Source of the DNA: CAYLOP01 sp964385305
GTDB lineage: Bacteria; Chloroflexota; Anaerolineae; Anaerolineales; E44-bin32
DNA: 7,632 nt
NCBI GenBank assembly: GCA_964385305.1
Contig: CAYLOP010000152.1
Location: 1-7,632, forward strand
Direction of reading: 5' to 3'
The notes beneath the pieces were generated by a model, which was not told the DNA's origin, did no database searches, and saw nothing but the letters and a program-made list of their open reading frames with translations. The position numbers and the translations under genes were made by a program. Positions 1 through 6,380 of this stretch are shown here, piece after piece (the stretch's first letter is position 1; each line of letters begins with the position of its first letter).

Positions 1-1084
1 CGGATGTGATGGCTGCCTCCATACGTTTCGGCTTCAAATGGAGTGTCTGCACTAACCCTGCAAGCGTGGGCAGGATCAATTGGAGGGTATCGAATGCATC
101 GAATACCGGCTCCTTATCCTCCTGCAGGTCTTTGTCATAGGCGGAGGGTAAGCCTTTGATGGTGGCCAGAAGTCCTGTGAGATGCCCGATCAACCGACCT
201 GACTTGCCGCGTGCGAGTTCGAGGGCATCTGGGTTTTTCTTTTGTGGCATGAGGCTGGAGCCGGTCGTATAAGCATCGTCCAGCTCGACGAATCCAAATT
301 CCGCGCTGCTGAACAGGATGAGCGCTTCCGCCATGCGGCTGAGATGGACACCAAGTGTTGCGGCTGCGAAGAGGAATTCCAATACGAAGTCGCGATCCGC
401 AACGGCGTCGATGCTGTTGGGGGAGATGGCGGCGAAACCCAGTTCGTTGGCCAGCGCTTGGCGGTCGACGGGGAAGGGTGTGCCGGCCAACGCGCCTGAT
501 CCCAGGGGGAGGATGGCGGCCGAGGCACGCGCCTGACCGAAGCGCTGGCGATCCCGAGAGAGTGGCCAAAAGTGAGAGAGCACCCAATGCCCCCACGTCA
601 CGGGTTGGGCGCATTGGAGATGCGTGTATCCAGGCATCGGCGTGTTGAGCGCGACCTCTGCGCTGACAAGAATCGCTTCTTGTAGGTCCTTGAGGGCTTG
701 GTCCAGGTGGACACAGGCGCGCATGACCCATAGTCGGAAGTCCGTTGCCACCTGATCATTGCGGCTGCGGCCGGTGTGCAATTTTCCGGCGACAGAGCCT
801 GCGATCTCACCAAGACGGCGCTCGACAGCGGAGTGGATATCCTCGTCGCTGGGAGCAGGTTTAAAGGCGCCATTATCAAATGCCCTTCGAATTTGCTCGA
901 GCCCGCTGACCAGGCCCTCGAGCTCATCTTGCGTGAGGAAGTCGATCGCGGCCAGCGCGCGTGCCCAGGCGACACTGCCGTCGATGTCTTCCCGGTAGAG
1001 TCGCATGTCAAATGACAAGCTGGCGTTGAGTTGGTGAAAGCCACGGTCTGTCGGTTTCGACATACGGCTGCCCCATAGTTTCAT
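1..1084 (-). CDS. argH: Argininosuccinate lyase (ArgH), 3' end beyond the window
   Basis: ArgH splits argininosuccinate into arginine and fumarate, the last step of the pathway, as a cytosolic homotetramer of the fumarase/aspartase superfamily. The frame from the ATG at 1084 stays open for 361 codons to the window edge; the family is usually about 460 residues, so roughly the last 100 are outside. Visible family motifs are HTGRSRND (residues 103-110), the MPGYTH segment with the likely catalytic His155, and the signature GSSLMPQKKNPD (275-286) with the catalytic-loop serine. The start is supported by AAGGAGG (1093-1099) eight bases upstream. That site lies inside the preceding 46-codon ORF, whose TGA overlaps the argH ATG as ATGA (1081-1084), suggesting translational coupling. 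Identity is secure; the truncation is only the window boundary. Confidence 0.97.
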   Translation of the reverse strand, partial: MKLWGSRMSKPTDRGFHQLNASLSFDMRLYREDIDGSVAWARALAAIDFLTQDELEGLVSGLEQIRRAFDNGAFKPAPSDEDIHSAVERRLGEIAGSVAGKLHTGRSRNDQVATDFRLWVMRACVHLDQALKDLQEAILVSAEVALNTPMPGYTHLQCAQPVTWGHWVLSHFWPLSRDRQRFGQARASAAILPLGSGALAGTPFPVDRQALANELGFAAISPNSIDAVADRDFVLEFLFAAATLGVHLSRMAEALILFSSAEFGFVELDDAYTTGSSLMPQKKNPDALELARGKSGRLIGHLTGLLATIKGLPSAYDKDLQEDKEPVFDAFDTLQLILPTLAGLVQTLHLKPKRMEAAITS

Positions 1085-1221
1085 GCGCTGAGCCTCCTTG
1101 AACGTTCAAGATTCTTGTTGGATATCTTACCCCCGAAGGTCCCGTCGACCAATTTGAAGAAGCAGATTCCGCACTCAAATGTGAGTTTTCCGTCCCGATT
1201 TTTCTTTGCCATGTACGACAT
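1081..1221 (-). CDS. Small protein (46 aa) of unknown function with a CxxC pair, coupled to argH
   Basis: I do not recognise this protein. The ORF fills the gap between argJ and argH, starting 33 bases after the argJ stop and ending in an ATGA overlap with the argH start. The product begins MSYMAKKNRDGKLTF, then has a C-G-I-C pair (Cys17, Cys20) inside a hydrophobic, probably beta-forming stretch (about residues 13-30), and a basic, helix-prone tail ending LERSRRLSA. There is no signal peptide or membrane segment. A GGGAG motif (1226-1230) lies about four bases before the ATG, which is rather close; the second Met (1212) would start at MAKKN but is about 13 bases from it. Composition looks like a folded protein rather than random sequence. 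It could be a small metal- or RNA-binding accessory, or an ORF kept only to couple translation into argH. Confidence is moderate. Confidence 0.58.
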   Translation of the reverse strand: MSYMAKKNRDGKLTFECGICFFKLVDGTFGGKISNKNLERSRRLSA

Positions 1222-1254
1222 GACTCTCCCGCAGGGTCTACACCAGACCTGAGA

Positions 1255-2487
1255 TCACGTATGGTAGTCGGCGTTGATGGTGATATAGTCATGGGTCAGA
1301 TCGCAGGTCCAAACCATCGCGCTGGAAAAGCCCACGCCGAGATCGAGGTGCACGCAGAATTCGTGAGAGGCAAAGATGGCTGCGGCTTCTTCATCGGCAT
1401 AATCTGTGCGGGTGCCGTCGTAGACGAGTGACAAGTCTGCTCGGTCCCCCAGCCCAATCCATAACGCGATTCGATCAGGGTCGAGTTCCACACCAGCTCT
1501 ACCGGCGGCCGCAATCACACGGCCCCAGTTTGGATCGCCGCCGGCGAATGCGGTTTTAACCAGTGGCGAACTCGCCACGCAGCGAGCGGCGGCCTCTGCT
1601 TGTTCTTCTGTCCTTGCGCCCGTCACCTTTAGGGTGACAAATTTCGAGGCACCTTCGCCGTCGCGCACAATCGCTTGCGCGAGATGGGTACATATTCCAC
1701 CAAGCGCGGTTTGAAAGGTCTGGAGTGCCTTTGGGGATTCGAGGGACACACCGCTTGCACCGTTGGCGAGCAGGAGAGCGGTGTCGTTTGTGCTGGTATC
1801 CCCATCCACAAGAATTCGATTGAAGGATTGGTCCGTTGCTGCCCGAAGTACCTCATTTATAAATTCGGGAGGGAGTGCGGCATCGGTGGTGATGACGGCG
1901 AGCATGGTGGCCATGTCTGGATGGATCATGCCCGCGCCTTTGGCCATCCCGCCAAGGGTGACGGTTCCATCCGGCGTATCGATACTGTAGGCGACATGCT
2001 TGGGGCGAGTATCGGTGGTCATGATGGCGAGTGCCGCATCCAAGCCGCCTTTTGTTGAGAGCCTGGCGGCCGCCTGGCGGATTCCGGGGGCGATCTTGTC
2101 CAAGTCGAGCGGCACACCAATGACGCCGGTGGAGAGTACAAGTACTTGCCCGGGTTCGCAACCGAGTGCCTGCGCAGCCAGGCGTTGTGTAGTGCGGGCA
2201 TTCTCCATACCGGCGGAGCCTGTGCATGCGTTGGCGGCGCCAGCGTTGATAACGACGCCTCGCAGGCGATGGCCATCTTTGTTTAACGTCTCGCGATCCA
2301 GCAGGACAGGCGCGGCAGGCGCCTTGTTCTGGGTGAATACGCCAGCGCCACGACAATCGTGCGCTGAGTAGAGCAACGCGATGTCAAGACCGCCGGAACT
2401 CTTCAATCCGCATGCCGCCGCAGAGGCAGAGAAACCTTTAGGGGTACTTACACTTCCATTTGCGATTTGTTTCATCCTTGCGATCAT
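1255..2487 (-). CDS. argJ: Glutamate N-acetyltransferase / ornithine acetyltransferase (ArgJ)
   Basis: ArgJ moves the acetyl group from N-acetylornithine to glutamate, releasing ornithine and regenerating N-acetylglutamate; bifunctional members also use acetyl-CoA. The 410 residues match the family's usual length. The autocleavage site is clear at KGAGMIHPDMATML: the precursor should cut between Ala193 and Thr194, making Thr194 the beta-chain N-terminus and nucleophile. The STGVIG segment (119-124) fits the conserved Thr-Gly oxyanion-hole region, and the protein ends in the typical DYITINADYHT. The start at 2487 gives an ATGA overlap with a 32-codon ORF upstream; Met5 (2475) is an alternative. 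The ribosome site is weak (GAAGAG region), which fits coupled re-initiation. Sequence alone cannot show whether it is mono- or bifunctional. The acetyltransferase in the same operon could prime the cycle. Confidence 0.96.
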   Translation of the reverse strand: MIARMKQIANGSVSTPKGFSASAAACGLKSSGGLDIALLYSAHDCRGAGVFTQNKAPAAPVLLDRETLNKDGHRLRGVVINAGAANACTGSAGMENARTTQRLAAQALGCEPGQVLVLSTGVIGVPLDLDKIAPGIRQAAARLSTKGGLDAALAIMTTDTRPKHVAYSIDTPDGTVTLGGMAKGAGMIHPDMATMLAVITTDAALPPEFINEVLRAATDQSFNRILVDGDTSTNDTALLLANGASGVSLESPKALQTFQTALGGICTHLAQAIVRDGEGASKFVTLKVTGARTEEQAEAAARCVASSPLVKTAFAGGDPNWGRVIAAAGRAGVELDPDRIALWIGLGDRADLSLVYDGTRTDYADEEAAAIFASHEFCVHLDLGVGFSSAMVWTCDLTHDYITINADYHT

Positions 2488-2582
2488 GTCTGCTCTTCGC
2501 CTTGTGAAGCGAACCGTTTGAGAGCATGCTCCGGTATGAGATAGCGACCAGTTGAGCCCGGTGAAGATTTTCGACGGAGCAT
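2484..2582 (-). CDS. Possible small ORF (32 aa) between argG and argJ
   Basis: This ORF, too short for usual gene calling, occupies almost all of the 111-base space between argG and argJ. It starts 16 bases after the argG stop, and its TGA overlaps the argJ ATG as ATGA (2484-2487). The product starts MLRRKSSPGSTGRY and continues LIPEHALKRFASQGEEQT: a basic N-terminus and a helix-prone C-terminal half, with no membrane segment or known motif. The ribosome site is poor (only ACGAG just upstream), and several codons (ATA, CGA, CGG) are unusual. The start codon lies within a perfect palindrome that can pair with a second copy in codons 18-21. It may be a real small protein, a coupling ORF for argJ, or a chance frame through a structured spacer. 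I recognise no homologue. Confidence 0.4.
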   Translation of the reverse strand: MLRRKSSPGSTGRYLIPEHALKRFASQGEEQT

Positions 2583-2586
2583 GCTC
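2522..2586. repeat. 12-bp inverted repeat made of two GAGCATGCTC palindromes
   Basis: GAGCATGCTCCG at 2522-2533 and CGGAGCATGCTC at 2575-2586 are perfect inverted copies with 41 bases between them. Each contains the self-complementary 10-mer GAGCATGCTC, and the two centres are 55 bp apart. In the operon mRNA the arms could form a 12-bp stem that buries the ATG of the 32-codon ORF. In DNA the copies could be paired sites for a dimeric regulator. There is no following T-run in either direction, so it is not an intrinsic terminator. Confidence 0.7.
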
Positions 2587-2598
2587 GTTTCTGGATAC

Positions 2599-3864
2599 TC
2601 AATCACGTTTGAAGAAAGCGAACTCCGCGGCTTCAAGCGGTGACACATGGCCCTGGGCTCCTTCCATCAACGTGCGGACCTTCATTTGCAGCCCGAATAG
2701 ATTGATGAAACCCTCCGCCTCGGTCTGGTCGTAGACGTCATCCTGACCAAAGGTGGCGAAATCCTCCCGGTAGAGGCTGTAGGGGCTGTAGCGGCCGACG
2801 ACCATCACGTTGCCTTTGTAGAGCTTCAAGCGCACCCATCCTGTAACAGTTTTCTGTGAGTCGGTGATGAAAGCCTGGATGCTCTCTCGTAGGGCTGTGA
2901 ACCATTTCCCAAAGTAGACCAGTTCAGCGTACCGGAGAGCGACCTGTTGTTTGAAATGCAGGAGGTCGCGATCAAGGCAGAGCGATTCCAATTCTCTGTG
3001 TGCGGCATAGAGGATGGCGCCTCCTGGCGTTTCATAGACACCTCGCGATTTTACGCCGACCAATCTGTTCTCGACGAGATCCACTCGGCCGACGCCATGC
3101 CTTGCGCCGATGGCGTTCAAGCATTCGACTAAGCTCGCTGGTGAGTGTGTTTCGCCATTTACGGATACGGGTATGCCGGCCTCAAATCGAATCTCAACGA
3201 CCTCCGGTTCATCGGGGGCGTTTTCGGGCGAGACCGTCCATTGGTACATATCCTCCTCGGGTTCGTAGGCGGGATCTTCCAGCGGACCGCCTTCGTGGGA
3301 GAGATGCCACAAGTTGCGGTCGCGGCTGTACATCGAGCCTTCACCCGCGGTGACATGTACACCATGTTTCTTCACATAGGCGAGCGCGTCTTCGCGCGAA
3401 CGGATCTTCCATTCCCTCCATGGTGCGATGACTTTTAGAGATGGGTCGAATGCTTTATAGGTGAGCTCAAAGCGCACCTGATCGTTTCCCTTCCCTGTGC
3501 ATCCGTGTGAGACGGCATCCGCCCCCTCCTGCTGTGCTACGGCCACCTGCCACTTGGCGATCAGGGGTCGAGCGATCGCGGTTCCAAGCAGGTATTGTTT
3601 TTCATAGATGGCGCCAGATTGGATCATGGGGAAAATGAAATCTTGCGCGAATTCCTCTCGTAAATCCATCGTTATAAGTTTGCTTGCGCCGCTTGCAAGG
3701 GCTTTCTCCTCAAGACCAGATAGCTCCTCCCCTTGCCCAACATCCGCACAGAAGCAAATGACCTTACAGCCATAGTTTTCACGTAACCACGGCACAATGG
3801 TGGATGTGTCAAGGCCTCCAGAGTATGCCAACACAGCTTTCTTAACCGAATTTTTCGACGACAT
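2599..3864 (-). CDS. argG: Argininosuccinate synthase (ArgG)
   Basis: ArgG joins citrulline and aspartate to argininosuccinate using ATP, via a citrullyl-AMP intermediate, in the cytosol. The protein is 421 residues, slightly long for a family of about 400-450. The N-type ATP-pyrophosphatase P-loop AYSGGLDTS is at residues 13-21, and the second conserved block HGCTGKGNDQVRFE at 120-133 supports binding of ATP, citrulline and aspartate. The open frame runs further upstream to an ATG at 3921, but that would overlap the acetyltransferase gene. The start at 3864 is preferred because AAGGAG (3872-3877) lies seven bases before it and the protein then begins MSSKNSVKKAVLAYSGG, the normal family N-terminus. 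The gap to the upstream gene is 13 bases. Identity is secure. Confidence 0.97.
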   Translation of the reverse strand: MSSKNSVKKAVLAYSGGLDTSTIVPWLRENYGCKVICFCADVGQGEELSGLEEKALASGASKLITMDLREEFAQDFIFPMIQSGAIYEKQYLLGTAIARPLIAKWQVAVAQQEGADAVSHGCTGKGNDQVRFELTYKAFDPSLKVIAPWREWKIRSREDALAYVKKHGVHVTAGEGSMYSRDRNLWHLSHEGGPLEDPAYEPEEDMYQWTVSPENAPDEPEVVEIRFEAGIPVSVNGETHSPASLVECLNAIGARHGVGRVDLVENRLVGVKSRGVYETPGGAILYAAHRELESLCLDRDLLHFKQQVALRYAELVYFGKWFTALRESIQAFITDSQKTVTGWVRLKLYKGNVMVVGRYSPYSLYREDFATFGQDDVYDQTEAEGFINLFGLQMKVRTLMEGAQGHVSPLEAAEFAFFKRD

Positions 3865-3871
3865 GGGGTTT

Positions 3872-3877
3872 CTCCTT
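3872..3877 (-). promoter_or_regulatory. Ribosome binding site fixing the argG start at 3864
   Basis: AAGGAG on the minus strand lies immediately after the TAG stop of the acetyltransferase gene and seven bases before the ATG at 3864. It decides against the longer frame from 3921, which would add 19 residues absent from normal ArgG N-termini. Confidence 0.85.
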
Positions 3878-4378
3878 CTATCCATGAATCTGAGCGCAGG
3901 GATGCATCTCGGACTCTCCATTCAATGACAACACAACGGCGACTTCATCACAGTCATCTTGGCGCGAGCAAAGCATGCAGTCCCGCCAGACCTTTTCCGG
4001 GAATTGCATGTTGGGCGAGTGCTTGAATCCAATGCATTCAAAAAAGGGCACTGCTCGTGTCAGCGCGAAGAGGCGGTTGACACCCCGCTCTCGCGCCATG
4101 TGGATAAGCTCGTTTACCAAAGCCTTGCCAATCCCTTGACCTGTGTAGCGATCCAATACAGCCAGCGAGCGTATTTCGGTGTAGAGCGGCGAGTAGGAGA
4201 TAAGAGATCCGCAGCCGATCACATGTTGTTCCATCAGCGCGACGACCCAATCTTCGATGGTGGTGTGTATCTCTCTTAACGAGCGCGGCAATAACTCCCC
4301 ACGGCTTGCATAGGTGTCCACAAGCGCGGCAATCCCCTCGGCGTCATGCGCTAATGCAGATCGGAGCGCTATTTCCAT
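3878..4378 (-). CDS. argA: Short-form N-acetylglutamate synthase, GNAT family (ArgA-like)
   Basis: This stand-alone GNAT acetyltransferase probably transfers acetyl from acetyl-CoA to glutamate to start the arginine pathway. The 166 residues carry the acetyl-CoA-binding motif in DRYTGQGIGKALV (residues 76-88; Q-G-I-G-K-A at 81-86). A C-terminal segment has PEKVWRDC followed by CDE, which I associate with the short N-acetylglutamate synthases and the ArgA-like domain fused to some ArgH proteins. Three cysteines (134, 137, 143) cluster there. It lacks the amino-acid-kinase domain of classical ArgA. The start at 4378 overlaps the argD stop by one base (TGATG), with GGGGGGAG just upstream; a longer frame to 4471 would run into argD. 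The last 13 or so residues look like an extension beyond the fold. The N-acetylglutamate synthase role rests on motif memory and operon position; a different GNAT substrate is less likely. Confidence 0.85.
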   Translation of the reverse strand: MEIALRSALAHDAEGIAALVDTYASRGELLPRSLREIHTTIEDWVVALMEQHVIGCGSLISYSPLYTEIRSLAVLDRYTGQGIGKALVNELIHMARERGVNRLFALTRAVPFFECIGFKHSPNMQFPEKVWRDCMLCSRQDDCDEVAVVLSLNGESEMHPCAQIHG

Positions 4379-5580
4379 CACGCTTCTCCCCCCTCGTATT
4401 CCATGAGTAGGTTGGAAAGAATGGTAAGGCCAGCCTCCAGCTCCTCCTCGGAAATCGTTAGAGGTGGGCAAATTCGAAGTGTGTTTTCACCAGCACTGAT
4501 CACGATCAAGCCATGCTTCAACGCGGATTGAATGATCGGTTTTGCCGGCGTGGATAGTTCCACACCAATCATCAAACCTGCGCCGCGCACCTCAAGGATC
4601 TTGTCGCAAGATAGGCTGCGAAGATGATCCATGAAGCGCGCACCGCGCCGAGCCACACTTTCTAGAAATGCCGGTTGGTTGATCCGCTCAAATACGACCT
4701 TCGCTGCGGAGCAGACAAGGGGGCCGGCGCTAAAAGTACTTCCGTGATCTCCGGGTTCAATGACTTTCGCGACGTCTTCCGTGACTAGCGTGACCCCGAT
4801 AGGCAACCCGCCGGCCAGCGGCTTGGCGAGGGTCATGATATCCGGGGTGACACCGTAAGCTTCATGTGCCCACAGTCTGCCTGTCCTGCCTAAGCCACAT
4901 TGAATTTCATCAAACACCAGCAAGGCGCTGTTCTCGATGCATAGCTCCCGGAGACCCTGCAGGAAGGTGAGTTTCGCGGGGTGGATGCCGCCTTCCCCCT
5001 GCACAGGTTCAACGAAGACTGCGCTTGTGGTCTCATCGATCGCTCCCTTGGCAGCTTCGAGATCGTTGTAGGGGACAAAGGTCACGCCCGGCACGAGCGG
5101 AGCGAAGGGCTCGCGGTATTTGGTTTTATGGGTGAGAGAAAGCGCGCCAAGCGATCGGCCATGGAAGGCATGCTCGAAAGCGACGATCTTTATTTTTTCA
5201 TTGTGATAATTGGAGCGTGCCCATTTTCTCGCGAATTTAATGGCGGTCTCGTTGGCTTCTGAGCCAGAGTTGCTGTAGAAGACGCGATCCGCGAAAGAGG
5301 CTTCCACCAGCAGCTTCGCCAGTTCGACGTGGGGGGCTGTGTGGAAGAGATTGCTCACATGGGTCAGGGTGTGGGCTTGCTGCGAGACGATATCTGCCCA
5401 CACCGGGTCGCTGTGCCCCAGCGCATTCACAGCGATGCCGGCTGCAAGATCTAGATAGCGGTGACCATCACTGTCATAGAGGTAGGCGCCTTGACCGCGT
5501 GTGAAGACGACGTCTGGGCGATCGTAGGTATGAACGAGATATTGGGATTCCGCATCAGGGATTTGGCTGCTTTTCATCAT
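4378..5580 (-). CDS. argD: Acetylornithine aminotransferase (ArgD)
   Basis: ArgD transaminates N-acetylglutamate semialdehyde to N-acetylornithine with glutamate as donor; it is a PLP enzyme of class-III aminotransferase fold and a cytosolic dimer. The 400 residues match family length. Visible motifs are SNSGSEANE (103-111), the phosphate-contacting AFHGRSLG (138-145), FDEIQCGLGRTG (223-234) with Asp224 for the pyridine nitrogen, and the Schiff-base lysine Lys253 in TLAKPLAGGLPIG. Two ATGs sit side by side: 5580 and 5577 follow GAAGGAAGG, and the second has the better spacing (about six bases from AAGGA), so the protein may be one residue shorter. The stop overlaps the next ATG as TGATG, implying coupled translation with the acetyltransferase. 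Homologues may also serve lysine synthesis as succinyldiaminopimelate aminotransferases, but the context fits arginine. Confidence 0.96.
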   Translation of the reverse strand: MMKSSQIPDAESQYLVHTYDRPDVVFTRGQGAYLYDSDGHRYLDLAAGIAVNALGHSDPVWADIVSQQAHTLTHVSNLFHTAPHVELAKLLVEASFADRVFYSNSGSEANETAIKFARKWARSNYHNEKIKIVAFEHAFHGRSLGALSLTHKTKYREPFAPLVPGVTFVPYNDLEAAKGAIDETTSAVFVEPVQGEGGIHPAKLTFLQGLRELCIENSALLVFDEIQCGLGRTGRLWAHEAYGVTPDIMTLAKPLAGGLPIGVTLVTEDVAKVIEPGDHGSTFSAGPLVCSAAKVVFERINQPAFLESVARRGARFMDHLRSLSCDKILEVRGAGLMIGVELSTPAKPIIQSALKHGLIVISAGENTLRICPPLTISEEELEAGLTILSNLLMEYEGGEA

Positions 5581-5609
5581 CCTTCCTTCTCACCACATAG
5601 GGTTGTCGC

Positions 5610-5631
5610 CATCGCGGATTAATCCGCGATG
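5610..5631. repeat. 22-bp perfect palindrome over the argB stop codon
   Basis: The half-site CATCGCGGATT is followed directly by its exact reverse complement AATCCGCGATG. The palindrome covers the last argB codons (Ile-Ala-Asp-stop) and the first nine bases of the 38-base argB-argD gap. As RNA it folds into a hairpin of about nine pairs with a UUAA loop. No T-run follows on either strand, so it is not a standard terminator. It could be an mRNA processing or stability hairpin that adjusts argD expression relative to argB, or a protein-binding site. Confidence 0.8.
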
Positions 5632-6362
5632 AACGTTGTGCCACCAGATGTTGTCAACGCTGGCAGGTCGACGATGCGCACATTGGGAACGCCAAGCCGC
5701 AGGGTTTTAAGGGCAGCGCGAACTTTCGGAACCATGCCATCGTGAATGAGCCCACTCGCGATCATCTCCTCGGCTTGTTGTGCATGAAGACTTGGCAGCA
5801 ATTCGTTTCCCAAAAGGACACCGGGCACGTTTGACACAAAATTGAGCCTCTCAGCCTTCAAGGCGATCGCGATCGCACTGGCTGCTTGATCGGCGTTGAC
5901 ATTAAGGATTTGTCCATCAGACCCAAGTGAGATTGGGGAGACTACTGGCGTGAAACCCGAATCACATAAGGAATGGAGCAAGGAGGTGCGCACCTCCACA
6001 ACTTCACCGACGAAGCCTAAATCTAACTCGGTATGCGACAACTTCCGGGCATGCAATAGCCCACCATCAATTCCGCAAAGACCGATGGCTGTGATTCCGG
6101 ATTTGATGAGCGTGGCCACGATCTGTTTGCTGATGGAACCGCAGAGCGTCATGAGCGCGATCTCAAGCGTTGCTGCGTCGGTATACCGTAGGCCATGCAA
6201 CTTGACTGGCTCCAAACCTAAGCGAGCTTGCAGGGCGTCGACCGCGCTGCCACCCCCATGCACGATCACGGGGCATTCGTCGAAGTTCCTTAGCGCCTCG
6301 GCTAAGTTTTCGAGAAAACCGGGCTTCTCAAGTTCGTTTCCGCCGACTTTAATCACCTGCAT
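5619..6362 (-). CDS. argB: N-acetylglutamate kinase (ArgB)
   Basis: ArgB phosphorylates N-acetylglutamate with ATP to N-acetylglutamyl phosphate, the second pathway step; it belongs to the amino-acid kinase fold. With the start at 6362 the protein has 247 residues. Motifs are the N-terminal VIKVGGNE with Lys5 for phosphate contact, VHGGGSAVD (34-42), LRYTDA (58-63) in the acetylglutamate site, LNVNADQAA (153-161) and GMVPKV (209-214) with Lys213. The frame opens at an ATG at 6377, but GGGAGGA (6369-6375) lies inside that extension and six bases before the ATG at 6362, making the latter the start; the protein then begins MQVIKVGG as the family does. It lacks the N-terminal helix of about 25 residues found in arginine-inhibited kinases, so it is probably the arginine-insensitive form. 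The gap to argC is 18 bases. Confidence 0.96.
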   Translation of the reverse strand: MQVIKVGGNELEKPGFLENLAEALRNFDECPVIVHGGGSAVDALQARLGLEPVKLHGLRYTDAATLEIALMTLCGSISKQIVATLIKSGITAIGLCGIDGGLLHARKLSHTELDLGFVGEVVEVRTSLLHSLCDSGFTPVVSPISLGSDGQILNVNADQAASAIAIALKAERLNFVSNVPGVLLGNELLPSLHAQQAEEMIASGLIHDGMVPKVRAALKTLRLGVPNVRIVDLPALTTSGGTTFIAD

Positions 6363-6368
6363 ACCGCT

Positions 6369-6375
6369 TCCTCCC
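6369..6375 (-). promoter_or_regulatory. Ribosome binding site fixing the argB start at 6362
   Basis: GGGAGGA on the minus strand is six bases before the ATG at 6362. It overlaps codons of the apparent longer frame from 6377 (Met-Gly-Gly-Ser-Gly), showing that those five residues are ribosome-site sequence read as protein. Confidence 0.85.
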
Positions 6376-6380
6376 ATACC

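Noticed and set aside
135..731. 198-codon minus-strand frame inside argH
   Set aside because: A shadow of argH: Pro, Arg and Ser rich, while the argH frame carries all family motifs.
1008..1292. 94-codon minus-strand frame across the argJ-argH junction
   Set aside because: It overlaps the ends of both genes in another frame and has no protein-like features; the 46-codon ORF fits the gap exactly.
2538..2565. Internal promoter before argJ (TTCACC, 16 bases, TATCTC)
   Set aside because: Both hexamers are poor matches and the region is better explained by the small ORF and inverted repeat.
3865..3921. Longer argG frame starting at 3921
   Set aside because: It would overlap the acetyltransferase gene, and AAGGAG seven bases before 3864 plus the family N-terminus mark 3864 as the start.
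4379..4471. Longer acetyltransferase frame starting at 4471
   Set aside because: The extra 31 residues are the argD C-terminal region read in another frame; the ATG overlapping the argD stop has a purine-rich ribosome site.
5577..5612. 11-codon ORF between argB and argD ending on the argD start
   Set aside because: There is no ribosome site, its ATG lies inside the palindrome, and it is too short to judge.
5862..5878. Overlapping GCGATCGC sites suggesting a cyanobacterial HIP1 repeat
   Set aside because: Only a couple of copies occur in the window, both in coding sequence; HIP1-rich genomes show far more.
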